Below are positions 1-11,136 of a DNA stretch of 64,000 nt, one piece after another. The stretch is taken from NCBI GenBank assembly GCA_013399855.1, contig VXAY01000169.1:1164356-1228355 (forward strand), read 5' to 3'. This stretch comes from Oxyruncus cristatus. Lineage: Eukaryota > Chordata > Aves > Passeriformes > Cotingidae. The notes under the pieces were generated by a model, which was given only the letters and a program-made list of their open reading frames with translations, was not told the origin of the DNA and did not search any database. The translations under genes were made by a program, and so were the position numbers. How positions within the stretch are numbered: position 1 is the first letter of the stretch; each line of letters opens with the position of its first letter.

Positions 1-171
1 TACAATCACACTCTACGTGTGTGCAGGGGACAGAGATCTCTTCACTGTTTAGGAAAAGTATTACTCAACTGAGATTTTTGGAAGAGGAATAGATTTCTCT
101 GGGCTCATCCTGGAAGGCTATATCCCACCTTATAGCTACAGTAAGCAGCCTGACTGGGCACGGTCTTGAAC

Positions 172-400
172 TGTGCCAGGGGAGGTTTAGGTTGGATATT
201 AGGAAGAAGTTCTTTCCAGAGAGAGTGCTCAGCCATGGGAATGGGCTGCCCAGGTAGGAGGTGGATTCACCGTCCCTGGAGGTTTTTAAGATGAGATTGG
301 ATGTGGCATCAGTGCCATGGGCTGGTAACCACGGCAGGGTTGGATCAAGGGTTGGACTTGATGATCTCAGAGGTCTTTTCCAACCTGGTTGGTTCTATGA
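172..400 (+). repeat. CR1 LINE 3' fragment
   Basis: The sequence runs from ggaggtttaggttggatatt through ggatgtggcatcagtgccatg to aggtcttttccaacc and ends ttctatga. This is the avian CR1 3' untranslated end in sense orientation, 5'-truncated as usual. Confidence 0.9.
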
Positions 401-2024
401 CTGCTTATACCAAGAGCAGCATGAAAATGTACCCAGCAGGTATGTAGAGAGCTCCACATTTTGCCTTCCACCTCCCCAGCACGAGGGGCCTCGTTTTCAC
501 CAGTCAGGGGCCAGATCTGACCCAGAAGTGACCACTACCTGCAGTCCACGCTCCTTGGGCTTCTCCACCATCTGCATTAAGCCTGGTGGAAGATACAGCA
601 CTGCCTGGTCCAGGAGGTGAGAGAGTGATGATGTGAGAATCATGAGAGGGTGACTAAATTCTGGCCATGCTGCAATACCTAGTTGCTCCAGAGAGTCTCC
701 TTGGAGAAGCTGGGGTGCCTGTGGTCCTTATCGCCTTAAGCCCCAGAAGTACAAAACAGAATCTTTCCCAGAGCAGAGCATCCCACCAGCATCCAGTTTC
801 TGACCAGTTTCTTGTGCTAAGCTTTGCCATGGTACAGAATCAGAGAACCCCAAGTCTGGGATGAGGGACAACCAAGGGTCTCCAGCCCCACTGATGCTGA
901 GGAGCAGAGGCAGCTGGACTGGCTGCAGTGCTTTGCCCAGGGAGTGGGTTGCACCCTGTCTCCCATCACATCAAAGCACAGCAGTGAGATTTTAGGTGAG
1001 GCTTCCCACTGTCCCTATTTCATCTGCCTCCGAAGGGGTTAATTCTGACTGACAAAGGCTGGGCACAAGCTACAAATGTGCCAAGCAAGGGTTTTGGACA
1101 TGCCGGTGGGAAGAGCCAAGGATCCATCGGGGTCCTTGGCTACCTGTTGGATCAAGAGACTCGGGAACAACTTGCAACCACAAACGCACTTCAATCCCTA
1201 TTTCATCATTTCCATTGTAATACCTCAGGAAAACCACAAAACAGGGAACGGATTAGTGTTTTACGACCGTGATAACATGACCAGCAGCACGCACGAGGGC
1301 AGCGAGACCTTGTCCTCCTGCAGGGAAGACCTGAGAAATTCCCAGCAGCTCATGCTCCCACCAGCATTCTGGCACAGCCCATCTTCACCCAGGGTGTGAG
1401 GCAGAGACCTCAAGCCAAGGTGCCTTCCAATTAACCCTTTGCTACCTGCATGTAATGACACGAAGCTGGAGGTGGGGATGAGGTTAGCACGTTGCACGAT
1501 GTGTTGGCTGCCCCAAACCCTTGCCCAGCATGGTCTCTGATCACCTCAAGAGCAGCCTGCCTTCCTGAGTGCATTTGAGCAGGACAGCAGTGGTTACCCC
1601 ACCTTGTGAATAACACTGGGTAGACACGATGATGATAAAGTAAGTGAACTTTTGCACTAAGCCACAGTCACTATGTGAACCACAGGAGTCCCTGTGGTGG
1701 GAGGTAGAGGGGTGCAGGGACAGGGCGTTGCACCGAGTAGGAGGTGCTCTGTAACAGCCTTGGCCAGGCAGACTATTTTGGACCATGGCAGGAGTAGTGC
1801 ACGGGAGCAACCTGGATTGCTGCACTGACTGATTGTTGACTTCTCCTCTGAAGTCAACAGCCTCCATTGCTTTAGGTTACGGGAAGAGGATTTATCAGAG
1901 GTGGTCACCTTGGAATGGCTTAGGAGAATGTGCCCCAGCTACTGCAAACAGCTCCCACACGGCGGCCGAACACACCACCAGGACCAAAACCGCCTCCTCC
2001 CAACCCATGGCGGGGAGGAGGGGC

Positions 2025-2117
2025 NNNNNNNNNNNNNNNNNNNNNNNNNNNNNNNNNNNNNNNNNNNNNNNNNNNNNNNNNNNNNNNNNNNNNNNNNNNN
2101 NNNNNNNNNNNNNNNNN
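2025..2117. other. Assembly gap (93 N)
   Basis: This is a run of 93 undetermined bases. The left flank is cggggaggaggggc and the right flank is a pyrimidine-rich tctctcctcctccactcccc, so the gap sits in GC-rich, purine/pyrimidine-skewed DNA that is hard to sequence. Confidence 0.99.
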
Positions 2118-2284
2118 TCTCTCCTCCTCCACTCCCCTCTCCCCACAGCCCCAAGCCCCCTCCCTTGGTGCTGCCATCTGTTTTTCTACTGATGGCAGGG
2201 GACGAGATGTTCCGCTGGCCCTTGAGAGGCGAAGCGCGCTCGGCACTAACTCGTATTCCTGACGGGCTCCTGGAAGGGTTTGCT

Positions 2285-2306
2285 TCCCTCCCTCCCTCCC
2301 TCCCTC
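2285..2306. repeat. TCCC simple repeat
   Basis: About five copies of the tetranucleotide ccct/tccc lie just right of the assembly gap. Confidence 0.85.
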
Positions 2307-3554
2307 GCCGAAATATGTGCCTTGCTGCTCCTGCACTGGGGAACTTGGCAAGGCACAGCGAGAGACAGGGAGGCAGATGGACGACCAGATTAATGGAAAG
2401 AGAAGGGAGGTGGGGAGAGGAGTGAGAGGGATGAGCCGGCCGGCTGATCCACCGCCAGCGTAGGATAAAGATGAGCGAGAGTCCTTCTAATGCCATTGCA
2501 CGGTGACCTGGACTTTCCAATGTGAGGCAGAGCTCCAGATGGGGCTGGGAAGGTTGAGCCTTGGCTACTGCTCCCATGCCCCGGCCTGAAGTGACTCCAC
2601 CAGAGAGAGACAGTACAAGCTGCCAGGTGGCCTGGATTTCTCTTATGTAGGGTTGTTCCCCTCACTGAGGCATCCAGAAGAGAAAGCTTCCTGATCCAAC
2701 ACACCCTTGGCAGTCAAAGGGGAGACAACGGAATCTCCAAGGGGTGACTCAGACCTGAGGTGACATGGACAGTCCACTGGAATAGCATTTTCACTGCCCA
2801 GTGGATGGCAGAGTCTGAGCTCTTAAAGGAGGTATCTCCATCGAGGGATTCCTGTGGAATGAGGAGGAACTTGGGACTGAGATGTCCCATGGGCATGTCC
2901 AGCGAAGCTGAACCATGTGAGGTGGGGGGGCACCATGGAGTGAGGACAGATTACAGGTTATCTTCCATCTCTACTCTACTCCCTCTGTCTGATGCCTCCA
3001 TATCCCCCAACAGATTGGGTTCCAAATGAAACAGCCCCTGAGAACTGCAGTGCTTTTGGTCACAGGGATGGGGGCAGGAGAGGAACAGGAACGAGGATGG
3101 AAGCCACATTTTCTGTGGTCAAATGGGGAGACTGGTAACAGGTCTCTTCTTTCTAGTGCCAAGCAGCAGCTCCCAGAGCAACACTTCGAATGGGACACTT
3201 TTGGTAAGAGTTATTCTTTGTGGCAAGACAATGACTACTGCATAACACAAGTTAAAAAAAAAGTTATCTAGGAAGATTTATGTTATTCGTTCAACCTTAA
3301 CAATTTGCAGCACTGTAGGAGGAAACACAATGAAAACAATAATCAAAGACACAAAGAAAAGAATAATCAAAGGGGTGAGGAGGAGAACAACAGGGATGAG
3401 GAGGAGGCTGCAAGCTGTATCAAAAAGGAGAGCATCAGGGAGAAAGAAACTATCTGAGGATGAATCTTCATTAGTGTTACAGCGAGTGACTGTGACCTTA
3501 AAAATAGACCTGCACTGATGAAACTGCTAACAAGGAAGAAGGGACTGTTCCACA

Positions 3555-4080
3555 GGGTGGGATCAGGATATCTGACAAATAGTTAGATGACCTGAAGGAC
3601 TAGAGAGAGAAACAGGATGACATTCGCTCATATAAAACTGAAGGGCAACCTCTTGTACCGATGGCAGAACATCTGCTGTTAGCTTGGCACTCATCAGTTG
3701 GAAACAAAGGAGGTAGAGAAAGATCTGGGTGTACTTGCTGACCTCAGGATATCTGAGCTGCCAGACTGATGCAGCTGCAGGAACAACAGATATAGTCCTG
3801 TGTCCCATCAAAAGAGACATTTCCAGCACAAGGAAGCTTTGTACAGGGCTTTGGTGCGACCTCAGATGGAAGAGCATGTACTGACCACTTGGTCATTCCT
3901 GATGAAACATTAACTGAAAGCAGCAAAAGCACTAAAAAGTCCACAGGGGTGATGGAGAGCATGGACTCTCTCCATCTTCTGGTGGGACAGACTTTGGCTT
4001 GCTTAACCTCCTGTATGCCAAAAGTGCTGCCTAGAATTGCTTTCTAAGAATAGGGGGTGACCAGCAAACAGGAACAGAAA
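3555..4080 (+). repeat. Old CR1 ORF2 3' fragment
   Basis: A diverged copy in sense orientation. The stretches GREDLGVLAD and KEALYRALVRPQMEE, in different frames and with a stop codon between, match the end of CR1 ORF2. The copy is broken by stops and indels. The exact ends are uncertain. Confidence 0.7.
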
Positions 4081-5595
4081 GAGGTCATGCTGGCCATGAG
4101 CATGTTTGGGTGGCTGATGAGAAGACAGTAACTGTTACAGTGAGATGTTGGGACTTCAAGCAGCCAGTGCCTTTCTCTGTCGCACACAAATAAGCTGGCA
4201 TTTTTCATCATTCCCTACAGGATGTCTCACTGAAGACACAGACCCAAGGTGAGGTGCAGGAACCACGGAGGAGGAAACACTGGGGTCAGTCTGCTGTACC
4301 TGACCATAAGGGAACATCAGCTTCCCGTCCCCTGAGCCACATAGGAAGGGAAGAAGGAGCACCTCACACCCCATCTGCTTCTCCTCTTTTGGAAGGACCA
4401 ACTCCCAGAGACCACGAGGCGAAGTTCTCCCTTGCTATCAGAACCACCACAGAGATGATCACCACAACCATCTGGACTGCTCTTCAACATATGCCATCCC
4501 ACTTCAAACACGTTACCCCAGACCTGAGCTAAAAGATGTGGTTTAGAAGATGTGGAGCTCCCAAAACGCCGGAGGATCCATCACTAACCTCTGGTACTCA
4601 ATCACCAGACACCTCTCTAGCACACAGCACCTCATTCCCCTACTCTTTCTGCCTGCGTCTTGCAGCAGACACGCACAGCACAGCCAGGAGTTCAGGAAAT
4701 AACTGCTGCACCTTCTGCAGACCATAAGGTTTCCTTCCTGGGGACGTGCCCCCCGCAGCATCGCCCTTTCTCCCACACTTCAGTCGGCAAAGAGCTGAGC
4801 TAGGCAGAACTGGGGAGCAAAAGCAATCATTCGCATTAAAATGAGCACATAAAAAAATATAATCAGCAAAACCCAAAGCTATTTTTGGTGTGCAAACTCC
4901 ATTTACATTTTCCTTTTTGGTAAAAATCCCAAATTTTCAGCATACAACATTCCAAAATTCCCCCACTTTTTCCTTTTATCCTCAATCATAATAACAACTA
5001 GTGCTTGACAAAGACTGCCTATTTTTAATTTCCTTTGCGAACTGACTCCAGGCTGCCTATGATTTTCCCCTGCCTGGTCATTATTCAAAGCGAAATGAGC
5101 GGCTAACCAATTTCTGCAAGGAATTCTTTGTCTGCAGATTCTTCAGGAGCAGTTTGTTTTGCATGTACAAGGCTGGAAATCCTGGCTGTTTGGGTTGGAC
5201 GCGTGAGTCACACAGGGCTTTTCTGGACCCATGTTACTCTAGAACTGCGGTTCTGGTTAAGGAAATATTCCAGCTTGGAGTCAGCTCGGGCTTTTGGGGG
5301 ATACCCCTTGCCAGTGAAATCCTTCTGCTAGAATATTCTTCCCGGGCTGGCCAAGAAGCAGGCAGGCAAGGAAAGGGGTTATTGTGCAGCTCTTGCTCCC
5401 CAGCATTGCCCTTGGCTGTGGGGGGATCGTACCCAAGGACATCCTCTTTTATCTCCATTCATCCGGCAAGGCCTGGCCCAGCTCAGAGCAAACATGAGGG
5501 CAAAGCCACCTGGCTTTGTGCTGGAGCAAGTCTTCATTGCCAGGAGCTCTCCTGCAAGGGGCAGGCAGCTCTCTCTGGGGACAGGCAGGGCTTAC

Positions 5596-5667
5596 CTCGC
5601 ACGACTGGATGCAGTGAATGACGGAGGGGTCCGGGTACCACCGCAGCCTGCCCGTGCACACAATGTT
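5596..5667 (-). CDS. PAPPA2: PAPPA2 exon R: CCP5 end (last visible exon)
   Basis: This short 24-codon exon (72 nt, phase 0 at both ends) encodes residues 1046-1069, NIVCTGRLRWYPDPSVIHC then IQSCE. It completes the fifth CCP module with its Trp and last cysteines. The acceptor is ctcccag and the donor GAG/gtaagc is strong. The coding region therefore must continue into the C-terminal Lin12-Notch repeat. No following exon is found in the remaining 5.6 kb of the window. Confidence 0.94.
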
Positions 5668-5901
5668 CTGGGAGGGAAGGAGAAGAGACCTGTTAGGGGA
5701 CTTGGCAGAGGGAGGGAAACAGCCACCAGTGCTCCCTGGAGCTAGAGGGTCTCCTAGTTTGTATCTCACTGCATTGCTCACCGTGGGGCAGAACAGCAGT
5801 TACACCCCCAGGACTCTCCCTGCATCCTTTGAGGCCCAACAAACCCAGGGCACTTGCAGCTGGGTCACCCAAAAACAAGGGTGTGTTGCTCAAGACAGAA
5901 G

Positions 5902-5927
5902 CCACACACACACACACACACACACAC
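5902..5927. repeat. CA dinucleotide microsatellite
   Basis: About twelve CA units lie in the intron beside exon R. Confidence 0.95.
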
Positions 5928-5954
5928 GTGTGGATACGCAGATGAATATTCGTT

Positions 5955-5997
5955 TGACTTGGTCTTGGAGGTCTTTTCCAACATTAATGGTTCTATG
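5955..5997 (+). repeat. CR1 3' tip
   Basis: The short stretch gacttggtcttggaggtc, then ttttccaacattaatggttctatg, is the last 40 bases of a sense CR1 element. Confidence 0.75.
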
Positions 5998-8301
5998 TTT
6001 GTGTAGCGACACAAAAAAAAGGACCAAGGGAGATGGTAGGGACCACCAGAGAAGTGGGTTTAGATGGTGCTGCCACCACACGGTGTCTGACTTGTCCAGG
6101 TGCTGCTGCAGCAGAAACAGTGACGGGCTGGAGTCTGCCACCATCTCCCTGTGTGATGCTGGATTCACCAGCTTCTTGTTCCTACGGGATGGGGGCTCAG
6201 CCAGTAATCACTCGGTGCCTGCATCAGTTGACCCAGCGATGCCTGCTCAGGCTCCAAAAACTGCGTCCTGCAAGGACTCATCCCCCCAGAGCTGACCTGG
6301 AGCAGACACACCAGACTCACGGTCACTCTGAGGTTCTCTCTGGTATTTACGAGGCACGAACTCAGCTGTTGCAGCCAGATGGACACAAGAGCGAGATGTG
6401 AAGGGCTTGGTTTCAGGGCCCTGGAACGCGCCGTCCCGCTCGTTCAGCTGGGGTTTGTGGGGAACACTCATGATTACACAGGGGGAAGAAAAGCCCCACC
6501 GCACATGCAATTTCCTCCTTGTAAAGCTCAGGCAGGCTTTGAAATCTGAGGCCCCATAAAACGGCGTCTGGCCTGTGGAAGTGTCCTAGGATGCCCTTCG
6601 CAGCACGCGAGTCACACGGAGGGGTAGGTATGTTTTCTCCCAGCCTCCTGTTTGACATGTGCAGTGGCAGGCAGACCAGCTCCAGCATTCCCAGGTGGCA
6701 CAGTAGCTAGGGATGGGGCAGCTCTGCCCATACAGAGCTGCTGCAGGTCCTTCTGCTGCATCTTCGGTCAGGACCATGATGGGGCTGGAGCAGGATGAGG
6801 CCCTGGTCATGCTCAGGCAGTGCAGGGAGGGCAGACCCAGAGAAAGCCACTCTGATGGGGCAGAGGCTGAGGATGCTGGCTGAACTCACAAATTCCCACT
6901 CAGCCCAGAGGATCTGTGCATCCCAACCTCATTGGGGTGGTTTGTATGCGGTTGTTGTGCAACTTGGATGCCATTTTAGCATACTCATATTAGTATACTC
7001 ATATTCCGGGCTGGGAAATAAGGGCAGAGGGACAAACCTGCTCGGATGTGGGATGCAATGAATCAGAACTGAATGCAAAACAGGACTGTGCCCTCCCTGA
7101 GTGGCCCCTGCAGTTCCATGTGTTGTTCTCCCCATCTTCTCCACCACCTCAGGAGCATGGCAGCTCCCAGGACACCAAACTGTTGGACACTTGGGGGACA
7201 AGGAGGAGAGCAGAGACAGAAGCCAGGGCAGAGAGGAAAACAAGACGGTCCAGGGAGAGAGAGCTCCTGGCAAGGGGCAGCTCTGCTTCTTAAAATAACG
7301 TCTCCTCTCCCTCCCCCTCCTCTCTGCAAAATGCCTCCCTTGCACGAAAGCCCACAGCGGTGGTGAAAGGGAAGCCGAACGCCACTGCCTCCATGGGCCA
7401 AGCCATCCGATCCCTCAAAGGCACGGACTCCTTCCAAGGCTCGTGCTTAACCATCCCACAGAGCCCAGGCATCCTCGCCCCCCCGGCAGCCGTCCGCCGT
7501 GGGTCTGATTCAAGGCGACGTACAGTAGTATCCACAGGCACGATGCTGGGCCTCCTGTGGGTTCCCAGGAGGAGGGGAGAGCGTTTGGATGGGAGCACTG
7601 GCTCCTGTGAAGGTTGTTTGCTTTTCTTTGTTCCACCTCCTTCCTTATGCATCTCGTTTTTATTTTAAGAAATATTACCCCGGCAGAGCAGCTTTTTGGG
7701 AAAGTCGTGCCATGAGGATCCAAACTATTCGAGCTATTTGAGCTGCTTTGCCTACAAAGTGAGTAAGAGATGGGGAGGAAAAGGCTCCCCCGTTCCAGCA
7801 GCAGAGGCAACCGGCTGGCCAGCGGGTCCTGGCAGCCAGAGATACCTTTCAGCTGACAGTGCCCTGCCTCCTCCTTGGCAGGGAGATGCCTGCCTGGGGT
7901 TGTATCTCTGCTGCTGGATAATTGGGGACCCAGGCTCCTCACACCATGCCAGGGGCAGCTTTTCCTCTCCCAGCACACTGGCCGACAATAAACAGCAGCT
8001 TAGCAGGTTTAGGCACACAGCACGTCCTGAAAAATCAGCGGGATTCTTGCACTAAAATTCATCTATTGTGGTATCCTACAAGTCCTTGAAAGCTGGCTTG
8101 GGAGCTGGTAGCTTATGCCGAACTTCGGTACGGGAGAGCAGGAGGCTGTGCAGTACCATCCACTGCTTGTCTTTCCCAGTCTTACCCTTCTTCACCCAAG
8201 GCAAAAATAGTTTTGGTGTAAAATACCAGATGGAGAGGAGGGGGGCTGCTCTCTCTGTTGCCAGCAATCCCCCTGCTAGAGGAATCCATCTCCCCTCTTA
8301 C

Positions 8302-8411
8302 CTGGACTCTGGTGGGCTGCAGCCGGTGATCCATTGTCTCAGCAGTGACGTTTTTGGGCAGTATGACGGGGTCACTGGGAGGGATGACACAGGAAGGTGT
8401 GCACACAGCAC
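8302..8411 (-). CDS. PAPPA2: PAPPA2 exon Q: CCP5 middle
   Basis: This 110-nt exon encodes residues 1009-1045. It reads GAVCTPSCVIPPSDPVILPK followed by NVTAETMDHRLQPTRVQ, with a glycosylation sequon (NVT). CVIPPSDPV is diagnostic of this position in PAPPA2. The acceptor is cccacag and the donor is CAG/gtaaga, phase 1 in and phase 0 out. Confidence 0.95.
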
Positions 8412-9531
8412 CTGTGGGAGCAGAGAGCCTTGAGGACCAACCAGGAACCAGGAAGGGATGTTTTACAGGAGGGCACCAACCCAAACTTTAGGCTCCTCAC
8501 TGAGGGTACTGACAGATGTAGGGGGGACTCTTTTCCTTCCAACCTGGAATAGCAATTCCTTCTCCAAATCCTGAACTATCCAAGAGCCTGCAGGAGCTGC
8601 GCTCAATTCCCTTCTCCCAGATGAGAGGAAAACTGAACACAGCCTCAGAGACAGATTCACACCTTTATGGCTGGTCATGGGACCCAGCATGAAAATAAAT
8701 CTGGCCTGGATGCTATGGGATGTTTGTTGACAAATTAGGAAGCATCTTCCATTGTTTTTCTGCCATGCAGAATTCCCACTACCTTCCCACGACAAAAAAA
8801 AAAGCTGCAAAAACCATCTTGGAAAACCAGGTAGATCTCAGCCTTAACCCCAGCCTCACATCTGATCTGTCCAAAGCTTAACCTTAGCAGCCCCTGCCAC
8901 TAGATAGACTCGCCTCAGCCTGGTTTGATCAGACTGGGAGGACTGGTGTGTTTGGTTCAGAGTGATGCAGGCTTTGGTCGAGCACCCCGTCCAAGGGCAT
9001 GCCAGGCGAGATGCAGTGACTGTGGCTGAGCTTCGCAGCTTTTCCTGAAAGCACAAAGCAACCAAGTCCCGCAGAGAGAAATGGATGATGTGGTCCCTCA
9101 TCTGGTGAAAGTGCCCTGTTACACACGATTGTCACTGCAGCTTTTGTGGCTTTTATCTAGGACCTGTCACATTAACCCTGCAAACATCAGCAGCAAGTAG
9201 CAAGTGGCGAGACCTCAGCTGGGATGGAGGGCTACAGATCAGGAAAATTACTGTAAAGGGCTGGGTTTGCCCAAGAGACAAGTCCCTGCTGCTTCTGAAA
9301 GGAGAGAGCTTATGCTGGAGCCAGCTTTAACTTTGTGTCTTGGCCACGAGTACAATCAGGGCATGAACAAGGCTAAAGCAATCCCCATTTAGAAAGAGGA
9401 CTTAAAACAGGATATTTGCCACAGATTTAATGGGGACTGATAAAAGAAGAAGAGTCACTGTGACCTTCAGCTCTCTGGGAGCAGAGTCCACATAAAGCTT
9501 GGTTTTCTGTTTGGCTTTCACGTGCCCTCAC
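8412..9531 (-). other. PAPPA2 intron Q/P
   Basis: This is a 1.1 kb intron between two CCP5 exons. I see no repeat family or coding segment in it. Confidence 0.7.
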
Positions 9532-9664
9532 CTATTCCGTGCCCCTGCTCACACTTGTACTCCACGAAGTTCATCTCCGGGGGTGGTGGGCAGGTGCCCC
9601 GCAAGCTCTCACACAGTTTGAACTCCTCTGTCCACAAGCCTTCCTTGGTGCAGACGATGGGAAC
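9532..9664 (-). CDS. PAPPA2: PAPPA2 exon P: CCP4 end and CCP5 start
   Basis: This 133-nt exon encodes residues 965-1008. [21 protein letters not shown] finishes the fourth CCP module, and [20 protein letters not shown] begins the fifth. CTKEGLW and VEYKCEQG are near-identical to PAPPA2 in mammals. The acceptor is tttccag and the donor is G/gtgagg, phase 0 in and phase 1 out. It lies 712 bp downstream of exon O in gene order. Confidence 0.95.
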
Positions 9665-10376
9665 CTGGAAAGCAGAGGGAGAGCAGGCAGGGTTACTGCC
9701 TGCAGCGGCCTGGCTCAGCCTGCCTGGGCACTGCCCAGCTCCAGGGGGGGCACAACGCAAGGACACCCCTCCTGCCAGGGCAGCCCAGAGGGAAGCTCCC
9801 CAGAGCAGCTGGATTGCAGCCATCTGATCCTGCCCGTGTGCACTGGCCAGAAAGCCAGTTCTTTTCCAGCTGCTGCTGGATCCCACCAGAGATATTCGAC
9901 CACACTTCTTTTGACAAGGCCCTTTCTGTGCATTGGATGAGGCAGCTGGGTGGAAGAGCTGGCAGGCAGCAGCCTCCATCCTCAGGGAAGCCCCTTGTTG
10001 AGCACAACTGTTGCAGCAAGGTTGCCCATCATCCCAGCTGAAAGCACTCACAGCAGCTCCCAAGACCCACTAGAGACCCTTTACTTGCACTTTCTGACCC
10101 TTATCACCCAAGACAAGCCGACTCTCTTAGGACCACTGCTTTCCAGATATGCCCCCGGGGAGCAGAAGAGCATTCCCAGGCAGTGGTGCACCCTGTGCCA
10201 TGGCTGGTAGCCAGCAAGAAAAGCTTTGGGCTTCCAGGGCACCTACTCATCGCTGGTACAAGGGCATCTGGCCTTGGGGATGGTCAAGCAGCCGCAGGGC
10301 CCGGGGAGCCCTGTGCTTTCCAGGTGCTCTGTAACACAAGGTGTGGCTGATCTCTGCCTCCCCTCCAGGCACTCAC
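9665..10376 (-). other. PAPPA2 intron P/O
   Basis: This 712-bp intron separates the two CCP4 exons. I recognise nothing in it besides the splice sites. Confidence 0.7.
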
Positions 10377-10545
10377 CTGCTGGCCCTGTGGCTCGCAGCT
10401 GAGCACACACTGGCTGTCCAGCTCGAAGCCCTGGGTGCAGTTGTACATGCCCTCGAAGACGGGAGGTGGGGGCTCACACACCACGGGGACGCAGTGACCC
10501 TCTTCCCACTGCCCGCTCTCCAGGCACTGGACCTTCAGGAACTTC
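10377..10545 (-). CDS. PAPPA2: PAPPA2 exon O: CCP3 end and CCP4 start
   Basis: This 169-nt exon encodes residues 908-964. FLKVQCLESGQWEEGHCVP closes the third CCP module. VVCEPPPPVFEGMYNC opens the fourth, and TQGFELDSQCVLSCEPQGQQ continues it. FEGMY and LDSQCVL separate PAPPA2 from PAPPA, which has a different sequence at this point. The acceptor is tccccag and the donor is CAG/gtgagt, phase 2 in and phase 0 out. Confidence 0.96.
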
Positions 10546-11108
10546 CTGGGGAAACACAGACACAAGGCTGGGCTGCAGCACCACGAACACACCCCACCCA
10601 GGCTGTACCAGGCATCCACAGCTGTCAGGAGCAGCCTGAAGACTTTGCTTCTGGATCATGATCAGACCTGCCATGTGTGGGGCTTTCCCTCACCAAACCA
10701 CACTCCACCACAGGAAAGCCCTTCCAGAAGGGCAGTCCACGCTTAACAAGGACCTTTTCTTCTCCTTATTGAGGGGATTGCACTGATCTAGGAGCGCTGG
10801 ATGCTTTTCCCTTGCACTCACCACCCCATTGCTCCCTGCTTCTCGTGGTGCCCCTGAACCATTCCTCTCTGCCTGGCAGCCCCTGTGGGTCCCGGGCTGC
10901 TTTGTCCCACAGCCAGTAGCTACATACTTTGCTGGATGGAGTTTGCCTCCACCAGTAAATCCTCTGGCCTGTGCCCAGCTACTCCTGAGGCTCTTCTTTG
11001 TACTCCAGCCAGATCTGTCAATCCCGCTCTCGCCAAGGGGCTGCCGTGCTGCAGCAGACCAATACCATCCCGTGCTGCTAAAACAGCCCAGGCACAAACT
11101 ACTTGCCA

Positions 11109-11136
11109 AGAAAAGAAGGAAAGAAAGAAAGAAAAA
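11109..11136. repeat. GAAA simple repeat
   Basis: Several gaaa/ggaa units lie in an A-rich context. Confidence 0.8.

Larger units (their letters stand above)
1..5595 (-). other. Partial PAPPA2 intron after exon R
   Basis: This is the start of the intron after the last visible exon, running off the window edge. It holds a CR1 3' fragment near the left end, an assembly gap, a TCCC run and an older CR1 piece. I searched the minus strand for the terminal exon, expecting a Lin12-Notch pattern such as CHYDGGDCC followed by a stop codon, and found none. Apart from the listed repeats I recognise nothing. Confidence 0.7.
5668..8301 (-). other. PAPPA2 intron R/Q
   Basis: This 2.6 kb intron contains a CA dinucleotide run and a short CR1 3' tip. 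The rest is moderately GC-rich sequence in which I recognise no coding exon or RNA gene. Confidence 0.7.

Noticed and set aside
3330..3518. A lysine/arginine-rich small open frame.
   Set aside because: It is purine-rich low-complexity DNA with no domain or expression signal, just before an old CR1 fragment.
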